Notes under the pieces: generated by a model
The model's input: the letters and a program-made list of their open reading frames with translations, nothing else
The model's database searches: none
What the model was told of the DNA's origin: nothing
Translations under genes and position numbers: made by a program
Shown: positions 36,093 through 44,123 of the stretch, piece after piece
Layout of the letters: the number at the start of each line of letters is the position of its first letter
How positions within the stretch are numbered: position 1 is the stretch's first letter
NCBI RefSeq assembly: GCF_900105345.1
Contig: NZ_FNSN01000003.1
Location: forward strand, 2,542,001-2,606,000
Direction of reading: 5' to 3'
Length of the DNA stretch: 64,000 nt
From: Arthrobacter woluwensis
GTDB taxonomy: Bacteria > Actinomycetota > Actinomycetes > Actinomycetales > Micrococcaceae

Positions 36093-37225
36093 TGCAACAC
36101 CTTCCAGCCGCGTTTGCTCAGTTCTTCCACCAGGGCGTCGTGCCTGCTTGGCAGCACCGACAGTTCCACCATGCCCACATTCTGCCCGGACGAGTGGTCG
36201 AGACGCATGTCCTCAAGGTTCACGCCGATCTCACCGATCTCCGTGAGCAGATGGGCGATCTGACCCGGACGGTCATCCACGAGCACCGTGAGCCACGCAT
36301 AGCTGCGGGCCTGGCCGCCGTGCTTGCCCGGAATTCGGGCCTGACCGGCGTTGCCCTCGCTCATGAGCTGGGCGAGGTCCAGGCGAGCGCCCGGGGCCTC
36401 GGGATCCTCCAGGGTGTTGATGAGCCGGTTCAGGTCATCGCGCACACCGTGCAGGATCTCGACCATGGGCCCCGCGTTGGCGCCCAGGATCTGCACCCAG
36501 AGCTTCGGGTCGCTCGCCGCGATGCGGGTCGTGTCCCGCAGCCCGTTGCCCGCCAGGGACAGCGAATGCTCGCCGACCTCCTGGAGGCGGCTGGCCAGCA
36601 GCGACGACATGACCTGCGGCAGGTGCGACACCAGCGCCACGGCCTCGTCGTGTTCCACCGGGGTGAACTCGTAGACGATCGCCCCGAGGTCCAGGGCGAG
36701 GGTCCGTGCCGTCTCCTGCGCGGCAGGGGACGCCTCCGGCCCGGGGCACAGCACCCACGGCATCGAGGTGAAGAGCTCGCCACGCGCCGCGACCGGCCCG
36801 GACTTCTCCCGGCCTGCCATGGGGTGCGTGCCGACGTACCGGCTCAGGTCGAGAGCGGACCTGGCCGCGGACTCGGTGAGCGCGGCCAGGATCCCGGCCT
36901 TCACGCTCGCGATGTCCACCACCACGGCGTTCGGGTAGGTGGTCAGCGCGCTCTCCACGACGACGGCGGTCACATCCGGAGGCGACGCGACGACGACCAG
37001 GCGGACCGCGCCGTCGTCGTGCCCCCGCTCAGCGAGAGCGGACAGCGGGAGCCCCGCACCGATGTCGACGGCCACGGCCTGGTTGGTGGGCGACGGATCC
37101 GAGAGGTACACCTCCACGTCCCGCCCCCGCAGCCCCAGGCCGATGCTCGCGCCGAGCAGGCCGGTGCCCAGGATGACGACGGGGCCGGTCAGCTGACCGG
37201 GCCCGTGCATGCCGAAGGCGGACAT
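36089..37225 (-). CDS. tyrA: Prephenate dehydrogenase
   Basis: Oxidatively decarboxylates prephenate on the way to tyrosine. The 378-aa protein begins with a Rossmann NAD-binding motif (VVILGTGLLGASIGLGL), continues with ASVKAGIL, YVGTHPMAGREKSGP and LVSHLPQVMSSLLA, and ends in an ACT-type regulatory domain (AWLTVLVDDRPGQIAHLLTE ... GVNLEDMRL), which suggests feedback control by an aromatic amino acid. Start ATG 37225. The downstream overlap with cmk is 4 bases. Confidence 0.94.
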   Translation of the reverse strand: MSAFGMHGPGQLTGPVVILGTGLLGASIGLGLRGRDVEVYLSDPSPTNQAVAVDIGAGLPLSALAERGHDDGAVRLVVVASPPDVTAVVVESALTTYPNAVVVDIASVKAGILAALTESAARSALDLSRYVGTHPMAGREKSGPVAARGELFTSMPWVLCPGPEASPAAQETARTLALDLGAIVYEFTPVEHDEAVALVSHLPQVMSSLLASRLQEVGEHSLSLAGNGLRDTTRIAASDPKLWVQILGANAGPMVEILHGVRDDLNRLINTLEDPEAPGARLDLAQLMSEGNAGQARIPGKHGGQARSYAWLTVLVDDRPGQIAHLLTEIGEIGVNLEDMRLDHSSGQNVGMVELSVLPSRHDALVEELSKRGWKVLQ

Positions 37226-37228
37226 GCC

Positions 37229-38596
37229 TTACAGCCCCACCGCGGCCATCAGGTGGCCGAGCTCCTGCTTGCCGAGGCGGCGGATGCTGCCCTGCTTCTG
37301 ATCGCCCAGGCCGATGGGACCGACCTTGAGGCGCACCAGGCGCAGGACGGGGAAGCCGACGGCGTCGAACAGGCGGCGCACGATGCGGTTCTTGCCCGAG
37401 TGCAGGACGACCTCGATCAGCACCTTGCCGGGGGTGGAGTCCACCAGGCGGAAGGAGTCGACGCGAGTCACGCCGTCCTCGAGCTCGATGCCTTCGAGCA
37501 TCTGCTTGCCGATGCCGTGCGGGAACGGGCCGCGCACCTGGACCAGGTAGGTCTTCGGCACCTCGTAGGACGGGTGAGTCAGGCGGTTGGCCAGCTCGCC
37601 GTCGTTGGTCAGGAGCAGGAGACCCTCGGTCTCGGCGTCCAGACGTCCGACGTGGAAGAGGCGCTCGCCCCGGAGAAGGCTCGGCTTGATGTAGTCGCTG
37701 ATGCAACGGCGGCCTTCGGGGTCGGTCATCGTGGAGACGACGCCCTTGGGCTTGTTGAACGCGTAGTAGACCATGGACTCGTTGAGCTGCAGGCGGATGC
37801 CGTCCACGTGGATGACGACCGTCTCCGGGTCCACGCGAAGGCCCAGCTCGGTGACGATCTGCTCGTCGACCTCGACCCGGCCTTCCAGGATCATCTCTTC
37901 ACAGATGCGACGGCTGGCCACACCGGCCTGCGCCATGAGCTTCTGCAGGCGCACGCCTTCGGTGCTGTGCAGCTCGTGGTCCGGGACGTCGCGACGCGGC
38001 GCGCGCCGCGGGGACTTCACCGGGCCCTTGTACTCGCCGAAGCGCTCGGAGCCGAAGGCAGCGCTCGACGCCGGGCGGCCGGGTGCGGCGGCAGGCTTGC
38101 GGCCCGCGCCCTTCCGGGTGCCGCCGACGGTTCCGGCGCCACCGCGGCCGGTGCCCGCCTTGGGCTTGCCGTTCTTGTTGAAGCCCGGCTTGTTGGAATT
38201 GGGGCGGTTCGGCTTGCGAGCGCCGTCCTTGGTGAACGCGTCGCGGTCCTGGCCGAAGCGGTCACCGCCGGAGCGGAAGTCACCGGAACGGCCATCGCGT
38301 GAATCGCGGCTCGGGCGGGCGTCGCGGCCCTGCCACTCGCCACGGCCCTGCCCGCGACGGTCGTCGCGGCCGAAACCGCCGGAGGAGGAGCGACCCGCTC
38401 CCTGACCACGGCCGCCGCTGGAGCTGCCGCCCTGGCCGTAGCCGCCCGAGCGGCGTGCGCCGCCGTCGTCGTTGCGGCCGCCCTGCTGGGCGTCCCGTCC
38501 GTACTTGCTGAAGCCCGAAGAGGCTTGGCGGCGGCTGCCGCCCTGGTTGCGGGCGTCCCCGCCTCGGTGTGAACCCTGTCGTCCCGACTGTGTCAT
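37229..38596 (-). CDS. rluB: 23S rRNA pseudouridine synthase (RluB/RsuA type) with long RG-rich N-terminus
   Basis: Residues from about 215 to 455 are a complete RluB/RsuA enzyme: an S4 RNA-binding domain (LQKLMAQAGVASRRICEEMI), the catalytic GRLDAETEGLLLLTNDG with the nucleophilic Asp, and GKNRIVRRLFDAVGFPVLRL. The first ~200 residues are instead an Arg/Gly/Ser/Asp-rich, probably disordered tail of RGG character (SSSGGRGQGAGRSSSGG), almost doubling the usual length and likely binding RNA non-specifically. ATG 38596. Upstream the scp operon would normally follow directly; here a hairpin-flanked gene intervenes. Confidence 0.93.
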   Translation of the reverse strand: MTQSGRQGSHRGGDARNQGGSRRQASSGFSKYGRDAQQGGRNDDGGARRSGGYGQGGSSSGGRGQGAGRSSSGGFGRDDRRGQGRGEWQGRDARPSRDSRDGRSGDFRSGGDRFGQDRDAFTKDGARKPNRPNSNKPGFNKNGKPKAGTGRGGAGTVGGTRKGAGRKPAAAPGRPASSAAFGSERFGEYKGPVKSPRRAPRRDVPDHELHSTEGVRLQKLMAQAGVASRRICEEMILEGRVEVDEQIVTELGLRVDPETVVIHVDGIRLQLNESMVYYAFNKPKGVVSTMTDPEGRRCISDYIKPSLLRGERLFHVGRLDAETEGLLLLTNDGELANRLTHPSYEVPKTYLVQVRGPFPHGIGKQMLEGIELEDGVTRVDSFRLVDSTPGKVLIEVVLHSGKNRIVRRLFDAVGFPVLRLVRLKVGPIGLGDQKQGSIRRLGKQELGHLMAAVGL

Positions 38597-38735
38597 TACC
38601 TGGCCTTAAATTGTGGTGTTTCGTGGTGCTGCACTCGACCCGTTCGTCACAGTGGACGCGTCCCAGGGAGCGCCTGGCAGCCTCATGGCATGCCGAAAAG
38701 GAGGCCGAAGCCCTGTATCAGTCTACCGGACCTAC

Positions 38736-38804
38736 CCGAAACAGTGAGTTTCCGCTGAAACAGTGTGTTGTGCTCACTGTTTCAGCGGAAACTCACTGTT
38801 TCGG
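38736..38804. repeat. Long hairpin A: perfect 30-bp arms, 9-nt loop
   Basis: Arms 38736-38765 and 38775-38804 are perfect inverted copies around the loop TGTTGTGCT. Each arm itself contains the octamer AAACAGTG twice. Hairpin B at 39864 has the same arms (one mismatch) but the loop AGCACAACA, the exact reverse complement, so A and B are mirror-image copies flanking the gene at 38828. As RNA it would also be a very stable stem. Confidence 0.95.
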
Positions 38805-38827
38805 CGGACCACGCCCGGCATCGCAGC

Positions 38828-39772
38828 TCAATCAACCTGCGTCCGGGCCTTCGCCCAGGCCGCATGGATCCGCCGCTTCACGCCGACCGGATCTTCGAGG
38901 TCCTTCCAGTCCAGTCGGACGAAGATCCACCCCATCTCCATGAGCCGACGCTCTCGGACTCGTTCACCGAAAACCGCCTCAGCCGTCGGGACGCTCCCGA
39001 AGTACTTCACCCGGCCATCGAACTCCAATGCCACTTTCAAGTCCGGCCAGGCGAAGTCCAGGCGCCTGAGACCGCGATCCGTCATGACGGGGAACTGTGA
39101 GACCGGCATCGAGATGTTCTCCGACCACAAGAGGAACCTCGTCCGGCTCTCCCCCAAGGACTCGCTCCGTGAATCACCCAAGTCCAAGGCCTGGCGCAGG
39201 CTCACCACACCCCGGTGTCCGGTCATCCGCTTGACATATCCCTCCAGCACCGCACGATCCGCGCCGAGGCGCAAGGCCTGGTCCATGACGACGACGCAGG
39301 CCTCAAGATCCAGGATGCGGCAACAGTCGACGACGGTGCGCTCCAACGAAGTGGCTTCGCCGGCCCCGAAGGAACAGGTTTCGTCGGCGAGCACCGAAAG
39401 ATGATGGGTCACAGTCGATGGACCAAGCCGGAGCGTCGATGTCCTCGTCCGGCAGGTGACGTGGACATGCTCGTCCGCATGCCACAGCTGACAACCGTGC
39501 ATGCGGGCGGCGGACGTGTGGCTGTACACGAAGGCCCGGCCCCGACGTCGCGCATGGACTTTCTGATGAGCCCGCAGCCGTAGCTCGGCGCGATCCGATA
39601 GTGGAAGTCCTACAGCGTGATCCCGCCGGGCATAAGCGCCCCTCTGGATGAGGACGAAGAATCCGGATTCCACGAGACGACGCCGTTGGGCATGCCGGAT
39701 ACCCAACAGGTCAAGTTCGGCGGATGTCCAGAGGACTTCGTCGGGATCGAGCCGAAGATGAGGTGACGTCAT
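38828..39772 (-). CDS. DUF559 (Vsr-like PD-(D/E)XK) protein with AbiEi-like N-terminal HTH
   Basis: A ~314-aa protein. The N-terminus (LDLLGIRHAQRRRLVESGFFVLIQRGAYAR) resembles the winged-helix of AbiEi-type antitoxins. The C-terminus (LRRLDFAWPDLKVALEFDG ... GERVRERRLMEMGWIFVRL) is a DUF559 domain of the very-short-patch-repair endonuclease fold with Asp and Glu in the D...E-x-D positions. ATG 39772 is used; a GTG at 39781 is in frame. It is the only gene between two mirror-image hairpins and interrupts the scpB-rluB order that is normally continuous. Its role (mobile nuclease, defence or regulator) is unknown. Confidence 0.8.
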   Translation of the reverse strand: MTSPHLRLDPDEVLWTSAELDLLGIRHAQRRRLVESGFFVLIQRGAYARRDHAVGLPLSDRAELRLRAHQKVHARRRGRAFVYSHTSAARMHGCQLWHADEHVHVTCRTRTSTLRLGPSTVTHHLSVLADETCSFGAGEATSLERTVVDCCRILDLEACVVVMDQALRLGADRAVLEGYVKRMTGHRGVVSLRQALDLGDSRSESLGESRTRFLLWSENISMPVSQFPVMTDRGLRRLDFAWPDLKVALEFDGRVKYFGSVPTAEAVFGERVRERRLMEMGWIFVRLDWKDLEDPVGVKRRIHAAWAKARTQVD

Positions 39773-39863
39773 ATCGACCACGGTGCCCCGAGCGCCAGGC
39801 TAGGTGGTCCACCGGTGTCCGTATGTGGATGGCCTGACCGCGGGACGGTGTGGTCAGGCACCG

Positions 39864-39932
39864 CCGAGACAGTGAGTTTCCGCTGAAACAGTGAGCACAA
39901 CACACTGTTTCAGCGGAAACTCACTGTTTCGG
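39864..39932. repeat. Long hairpin B: 30-bp arms, loop inverted relative to hairpin A
   Basis: Arms 39864-39893 and 39903-39932 pair with one mismatch around loop AGCACAACA; 3 further pairs can form outside (CCG/CGG). It is an inverted copy of hairpin A. It sits between the DUF559 gene start and the scpB stop, and could also terminate scpB. Confidence 0.95.
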
Positions 39933-39986
39933 CGGGTGGGGCCGGGAGGGTCGGCTACCAGGCCGGTCACCGAGAGCGACGTGCCC

Positions 39987-40556
39987 CTACACCCCCGGGT
40001 AGAACGCCGTCGACTCGTCCAGGCCCGGGAGGTACGGCGAGATGGCCGGGAGCTCGGACAGGTCCTTCACCCCGAGTCTCTCGAGGAAGTACGCCGTCGT
40101 GCGGTACTGGATGGCTCCGGACTCCGGATCGGTGCCGCAGTCCTCCACGAGGCCGCGCTGGACCAGGGTCTTCATCACCGAGTCGACGTTGACGCCACGG
40201 ATCGCGGACACCCGTGCCCGCGACACCGGTTGCCGGTACGCCACGACGGCCAGGGTTTCGAGCGCGGCCTGCGTCAGCCGTGCCGTCTGGCCGTCCATCA
40301 CGAAGCGCTGCACGGCCTCGGCATGAACGGGGCGGGAGTAGATGCGCCAGCCACCGGCGAGATTCCGCAGTTCGAAGCCGCGCACACGGGCTCCGGGCGC
40401 CGCGCCGTCGTACTCGGCCCGGAGCGCTTGAAGGCCCGACTCCACCTCGTCCTCGGGGATCTCCAGGGCGGAGGCGAGCTGCACCGCGCTCACGGGCTCG
40501 TCCACCACCATGAGGACCGCCTCCAGCGCGGACAGCAGTCCGTCGTCATCGCTCAT
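39987..40556 (-). CDS. scpB: Segregation and condensation protein B
   Basis: A 189-aa winged-helix kleisin partner of the Smc-ScpAB condensin. Recognisable blocks are LLSALEAVLMVVDEPVSA, FELRNLAGGWRIYSRP, LTQAALETLAVVAYRQPVSR and IRGVNVDSVMKTLVQRGLVE. ATG 40556 lies within the end of scpA (11-base overlap), which fixes the start; an upstream in-frame extension is inside scpA. The complex organises and segregates the chromosome together with the ParA encoded two genes upstream. Confidence 0.95.
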   Translation of the reverse strand: MSDDDGLLSALEAVLMVVDEPVSAVQLASALEIPEDEVESGLQALRAEYDGAAPGARVRGFELRNLAGGWRIYSRPVHAEAVQRFVMDGQTARLTQAALETLAVVAYRQPVSRARVSAIRGVNVDSVMKTLVQRGLVEDCGTDPESGAIQYRTTAYFLERLGVKDLSELPAISPYLPGLDESTAFYPGV

Positions 40557-41559
40557 CGTGAGCACCTTCCTCGGCGGTCGGAGTTCCCGCCGGTTCGTCG
40601 AAATCGGAGCCGCCGGAGAGCAGCGGAGCGCCGTCCCCCTCGTGCTCATGCGCCGTCCACCGCACGGTCAGCTCCCCCAGGGCCTCGAGCTGTTCGAACG
40701 CCACGGCACGGTCCCGGAACAGCTCCAGCAGAGCCAGGAATCTCGCGATCACCACCTGGGCATTCAGCGCGTCCGCCACGAGCGACCGGAAGCTCAGCTG
40801 ATGCTCCGCCTGCAGACGCAGGGCGAGGAGCTCGGCCTGCTCGCGGACGCTCACGGGCGCGCTGTGCAGGTGGTCGACGCCCACCTGAGGGATCGTCTCC
40901 TCCTTAGGCGCAAGGACCTTGGCGGCGAGCTGGGCGAAGTCGTCGGGGCCGTGCTTCCAGACGAGTTCCGGCAGGAGGGCGGCGAAATGCGGTTCGAGGC
41001 TGACGAGCCGCGGGAAGCGCAGCGCCTCCTGGCTGAGCTCCTCGCCCAGCTGCGTCGCGACCTCCTTGAACGCCTTGTACTGCAGCAAACGTGCGAAGAG
41101 CAGGTCGCGCGCCTCCAACGCGGCGAGGTCCTCTTCGGGGTCGAGCTCGCCGGCGGGCAGGAGCCGGGCGGCTTTGATGTCGAGCAGCGTGGCGGCGATG
41201 ACCAGGAACTCGCTGGCCTCGTCCAGGGCCCAGTCCTCGCCCTGCGCCTGGAGCGCCCGGATGTACGCGATGAACTCGTCCGTGACGGTCGCGAAGGCCA
41301 CCTCGGTGACGTCCATCTCGCGCTTGGAGATCAGGCTCAGGAGCAGGTCGAACGGGCCGGAGAAGTTCTCCAGACGGACCTGGAAACCCTGGGGCACGTC
41401 GGGCTCCGAGGGTGCGGGCGTCGGCTCGGCCTGCACCGCGCTGCCGGCGCCGGCCTCTTCGGTGACCACGACGACGGCGGCCCCGCCGCCGTTCTGCGCG
41501 GCAGGCGGGTGCGGGGCGTCGTCGTCGTGCATCGTTCCGCTCACCTGGTCAGCGGGCAT
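40546..41559 (-). CDS. scpA: Segregation and condensation protein A
   Basis: The kleisin subunit of Smc-ScpAB, 337 aa. The N-terminal Smc-neck-binding part reads VRLENFSGPFDLLLSLISKREMDVTEV, followed by DEASEFLVIAATLLDIKAARLLP, and the C-terminal winged helix is QLSFRSLVADALNAQVVIARFLALLEL. The first ~60 residues and last ~30 are Pro/Ala/Glu-rich and variable. It lies 8 bases after parA and overlaps scpB, in one operon. Confidence 0.95.
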   Translation of the reverse strand: MPADQVSGTMHDDDAPHPPAAQNGGGAAVVVVTEEAGAGSAVQAEPTPAPSEPDVPQGFQVRLENFSGPFDLLLSLISKREMDVTEVAFATVTDEFIAYIRALQAQGEDWALDEASEFLVIAATLLDIKAARLLPAGELDPEEDLAALEARDLLFARLLQYKAFKEVATQLGEELSQEALRFPRLVSLEPHFAALLPELVWKHGPDDFAQLAAKVLAPKEETIPQVGVDHLHSAPVSVREQAELLALRLQAEHQLSFRSLVADALNAQVVIARFLALLELFRDRAVAFEQLEALGELTVRWTAHEHEGDGAPLLSGGSDFDEPAGTPTAEEGAHDER

Positions 41560-41567
41560 GACGCTGC

Positions 41568-42470
41568 TTACGGAGCACCACCGCGCTCGATGAGTTCCTT
41601 GGCCAGCTGGCGGTACGCCTCGGCGCCCGGGTGGTTGCTGGCGTACTGCGTGATGGGTTCGGCGGCCACCGTGGCGTCCGCGAACTTGATGGTGCGCTTG
41701 ATGACCGTTTCGAAGACCTTGTCCCCGAACGCCTCGACCAGGCGCGTGATGACCTCACGGCTGTGGAGGGTGCGGGCGTCGTACATGGTGGCGAGCACGC
41801 CGTCGACCTGCAGGCGCGGGTTGAGGCGGTCCTGCACCTTCTCGATGGTCTCCACGAGCAACGCCACGGCACGGAGCGCGAAGAACTCGCAGATCAGCGG
41901 GATGATCACGCCGTGCGCCGCGGTGAGCGCGTTGACCGTGAGAAGACCGAGGGACGGCTGGCAGTCGATGAGGACCACGTCGTAGTCGTCCTCGACCTTG
42001 CGCAGGGCGCTGGCGAGGACCTGCTCGCGGGCCACCTCGTTGACCAGCTGCACTTCGGCGGCCGAGAGGTCGATGTTGGCGGGGAGCAGGTCCACGCCCT
42101 CCACGCCGGTGGAGTGGATCGCGTCCCGGATGTCCACCTTGCGGTCCATCAGCACGTTGTAGACCGTCAGATCCAGCTCGTGCGGATTGGCGCCGAAACC
42201 GGCGGAGAGGGCGCCCTGCGGATCGAAGTCCACCAACAGGACACGGCGCCCGTATTCGGCGAGCGCCGCGGCCAGGTTGATGGTGGAGGTGGTCTTCCCC
42301 ACGCCGCCCTTCTGGTTCACCATGGCGATGACGCGGGCGGGTCCGTGCGATTGCAGGGGCGCCGGGGTGGGGAACTCCCGCCAGGGACGGCCGGTGGGGC
42401 CGAGCCTGACATCTTCCTCGGTGGTACCCAGCGCGGTCGTACCCTGTTCGCTGCTCACGTGATGATCCAC
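41568..42470 (-). CDS. parA: ParA/Soj-family chromosome partitioning ATPase
   Basis: A 300-aa Walker-type ATPase. The deviant Walker A is MVNQKGGVGKTTSTINLA; Walker A' is LLVDFDPQGALSAG; Walker B is YDVVLIDCQPSLG. It forms ATP-dependent dimers on DNA that move ParB-parS complexes; this copy next to scpAB is the second ParA found in many actinobacteria, away from the origin pair. The GTG at 42470 follows AGGAAGA closely; GTG 42458 is an alternative. The N-terminal ~45 residues are variable. Confidence 0.9.
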   Translation of the reverse strand: MDHHVSSEQGTTALGTTEEDVRLGPTGRPWREFPTPAPLQSHGPARVIAMVNQKGGVGKTTSTINLAAALAEYGRRVLLVDFDPQGALSAGFGANPHELDLTVYNVLMDRKVDIRDAIHSTGVEGVDLLPANIDLSAAEVQLVNEVAREQVLASALRKVEDDYDVVLIDCQPSLGLLTVNALTAAHGVIIPLICEFFALRAVALLVETIEKVQDRLNPRLQVDGVLATMYDARTLHSREVITRLVEAFGDKVFETVIKRTIKFADATVAAEPITQYASNHPGAEAYRQLAKELIERGGAP

Positions 42471-42560
42471 TCTTCCTGCATCGCGATGACTCTTGCCTGA
42501 CCTCCACCCTAGCGGCTACGACACGCTGGCTGGGGATGTTGACAAAGTCGCCTCCGTGAG

Positions 42561-42587
42561 CCTTGACCCTCAAGTAGAGGGTCAAGG
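42561..42587 (-). terminator. Hairpin after dctA
   Basis: An 11-bp perfect stem (CCTTGACCCTC with GAGGGTCAAGG, 5-nt loop) begins one base after the dctA stop codon on the minus strand. There is no U-tract, but the position between dctA and parA suits transcript ending. Confidence 0.6.
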
Positions 42588-43940
42588 TTAGGCCGGGACC
42601 GGGGCTGCTCCCTGGCTCGTGGAGGAGCTGTCCGCGGCCGCCGGTCCGTGACTGTCCGCGAGCATCGAGGACTCGTCGAACGGCCGCTCCCCCGCGAGGA
42701 CGGAGCGCACCTGAACGGTGTCGACCTCCTTGACCCACGTCCCGATCAGCACGGTGGCCACCGCGTTGCCGGTGAAGTTCGTCAGGGCACGCGCCTCCGA
42801 CATGAACCGGTCGATGCCGACGATGATGCCCACGCCGCCCAGCAGCTCCGGACGGTGAGCCTGCAGGCCCGCGGCGAGGGTCGCCAGACCGGCGCCCGTG
42901 ACGCCCGCGGCGCCCTTGGACGCGATGATCATGAAGACCAGGAGGGAGATCTGCTCGCCCAGGTTGAGCGGCATGTTCATCGCGTTGGCCACGAACAGGG
43001 AGGCCATGGTGAGGTAGATGGCCGTGCCGTCCAAGTTGAAGGAGTACCCGGTGGGAACGGTCACGCCGACCACCGGCTTCGACACACCCAGGTGCTCCAT
43101 CTTGGCGATGAGTCGCGGCAGCGCCGCCTCCGAGGAGGACGTGGAGAAGATGAGCAGGTACTCGCGGCCCAGGTACTTCATGAGGCTGAAGATGTTGACA
43201 CCGGACACCACCCGCAGGAGCGAGCCCAGCACCAGGACGATGAAGAGGATGCACGTCAGGTAGAACGCCACCATGAGCGTCAGCATGCTGACGATCGCCT
43301 TGACACCGGTCGCCCCGACGACGGCGGCGATGGCGCCGAACGCGCCCACCGGGGCGAGCCACATGATCATGACCAGGATGCGGAACACGAGCTTCTGGGC
43401 ATGGCCGATCGCGTTGAGGATCGGGGTGCCCTGCGTGCCCATCTTCTGGACGGCGAAGCCCACCAGGATGGCGACCAGCAGGGTCGGGAGCACGGGGATG
43501 TCCCCCGGGATGATCCCGAGCAGGAAGTCCACGGTGCTGTCCGTGGCCGCCTTCTTGTTGGGGTCGTACGGGGTCAGCTTGAGACCTTCGCCCGGGTGGA
43601 TGAGGTTGCCCACCACGAGGCCGATGGCCAGGGCGAACGTGGACATGATCACGAAGTACAGGAGGGCGAGGCCGCCCACCTTGCCCACCGTGGCCGCCTT
43701 GGCGATCGAGCCGATGCCGAGCACGATGGTGCAGAAGATGACCGGGGCGATCATCATCTTGATGAGCTTGATGAACCCGTCGCCCAGAGGCTTCAGGGAC
43801 TTCCCCACCTCGGGGAAGAGGATGCCCACCACGGCTCCGAGCACCACCGCGACGATGACGGCGATGTACAGGTAGTGGGATGATTCAAGACGTTTGCCGC
43901 GCGCGGGCGCCGCCATTGGCGCCTGATGCTGCAAGGACAT
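42588..43940 (-). CDS. dctA: C4-dicarboxylate:cation symporter
   Basis: A 450-aa DAACS-family transporter importing succinate, fumarate or malate with H+ or Na+. Landmarks are IKMMIAPVIFCTIVLGIGS, the serine-rich re-entrant loop STSSSEAALPRLI, the GYSFNLDGTAIY motif, and GIDRFMSEARALTNFTGN. About eight membrane helices with two hairpins are expected. ATG 43940 has AAGGAGC 5 bases upstream, ruling out the longer in-frame start. It is divergent from a CitA/DcuS-type two-component system that very likely induces it. Confidence 0.94.
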   Translation of the reverse strand: MSLQHQAPMAAPARGKRLESSHYLYIAVIVAVVLGAVVGILFPEVGKSLKPLGDGFIKLIKMMIAPVIFCTIVLGIGSIAKAATVGKVGGLALLYFVIMSTFALAIGLVVGNLIHPGEGLKLTPYDPNKKAATDSTVDFLLGIIPGDIPVLPTLLVAILVGFAVQKMGTQGTPILNAIGHAQKLVFRILVMIMWLAPVGAFGAIAAVVGATGVKAIVSMLTLMVAFYLTCILFIVLVLGSLLRVVSGVNIFSLMKYLGREYLLIFSTSSSEAALPRLIAKMEHLGVSKPVVGVTVPTGYSFNLDGTAIYLTMASLFVANAMNMPLNLGEQISLLVFMIIASKGAAGVTGAGLATLAAGLQAHRPELLGGVGIIVGIDRFMSEARALTNFTGNAVATVLIGTWVKEVDTVQVRSVLAGERPFDESSMLADSHGPAAADSSSTSQGAAPVPA

Positions 43941-44123
43941 TCGTTGCTCCTTGGGAGTCGTTCGCGCGGCCTGACTGACCGCACCTCGTGGGACCATGGT
44001 GGCCGGGGGCGTGACGTGGGTCACTCTTGCGGTCATATTGGTCGCGGGGGCGGACCGGAACCAGGCACGACATCAGGCGACGGCGCCGACCGGCGCTCAC
44101 CGGACACGGAGGAGACGAGAACC

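Noticed and set aside
36092..38302. A 736-codon plus-strand frame opposite tyrA and rluB
   Set aside because: Spans two unrelated real genes on the other strand, so it cannot be a gene itself.
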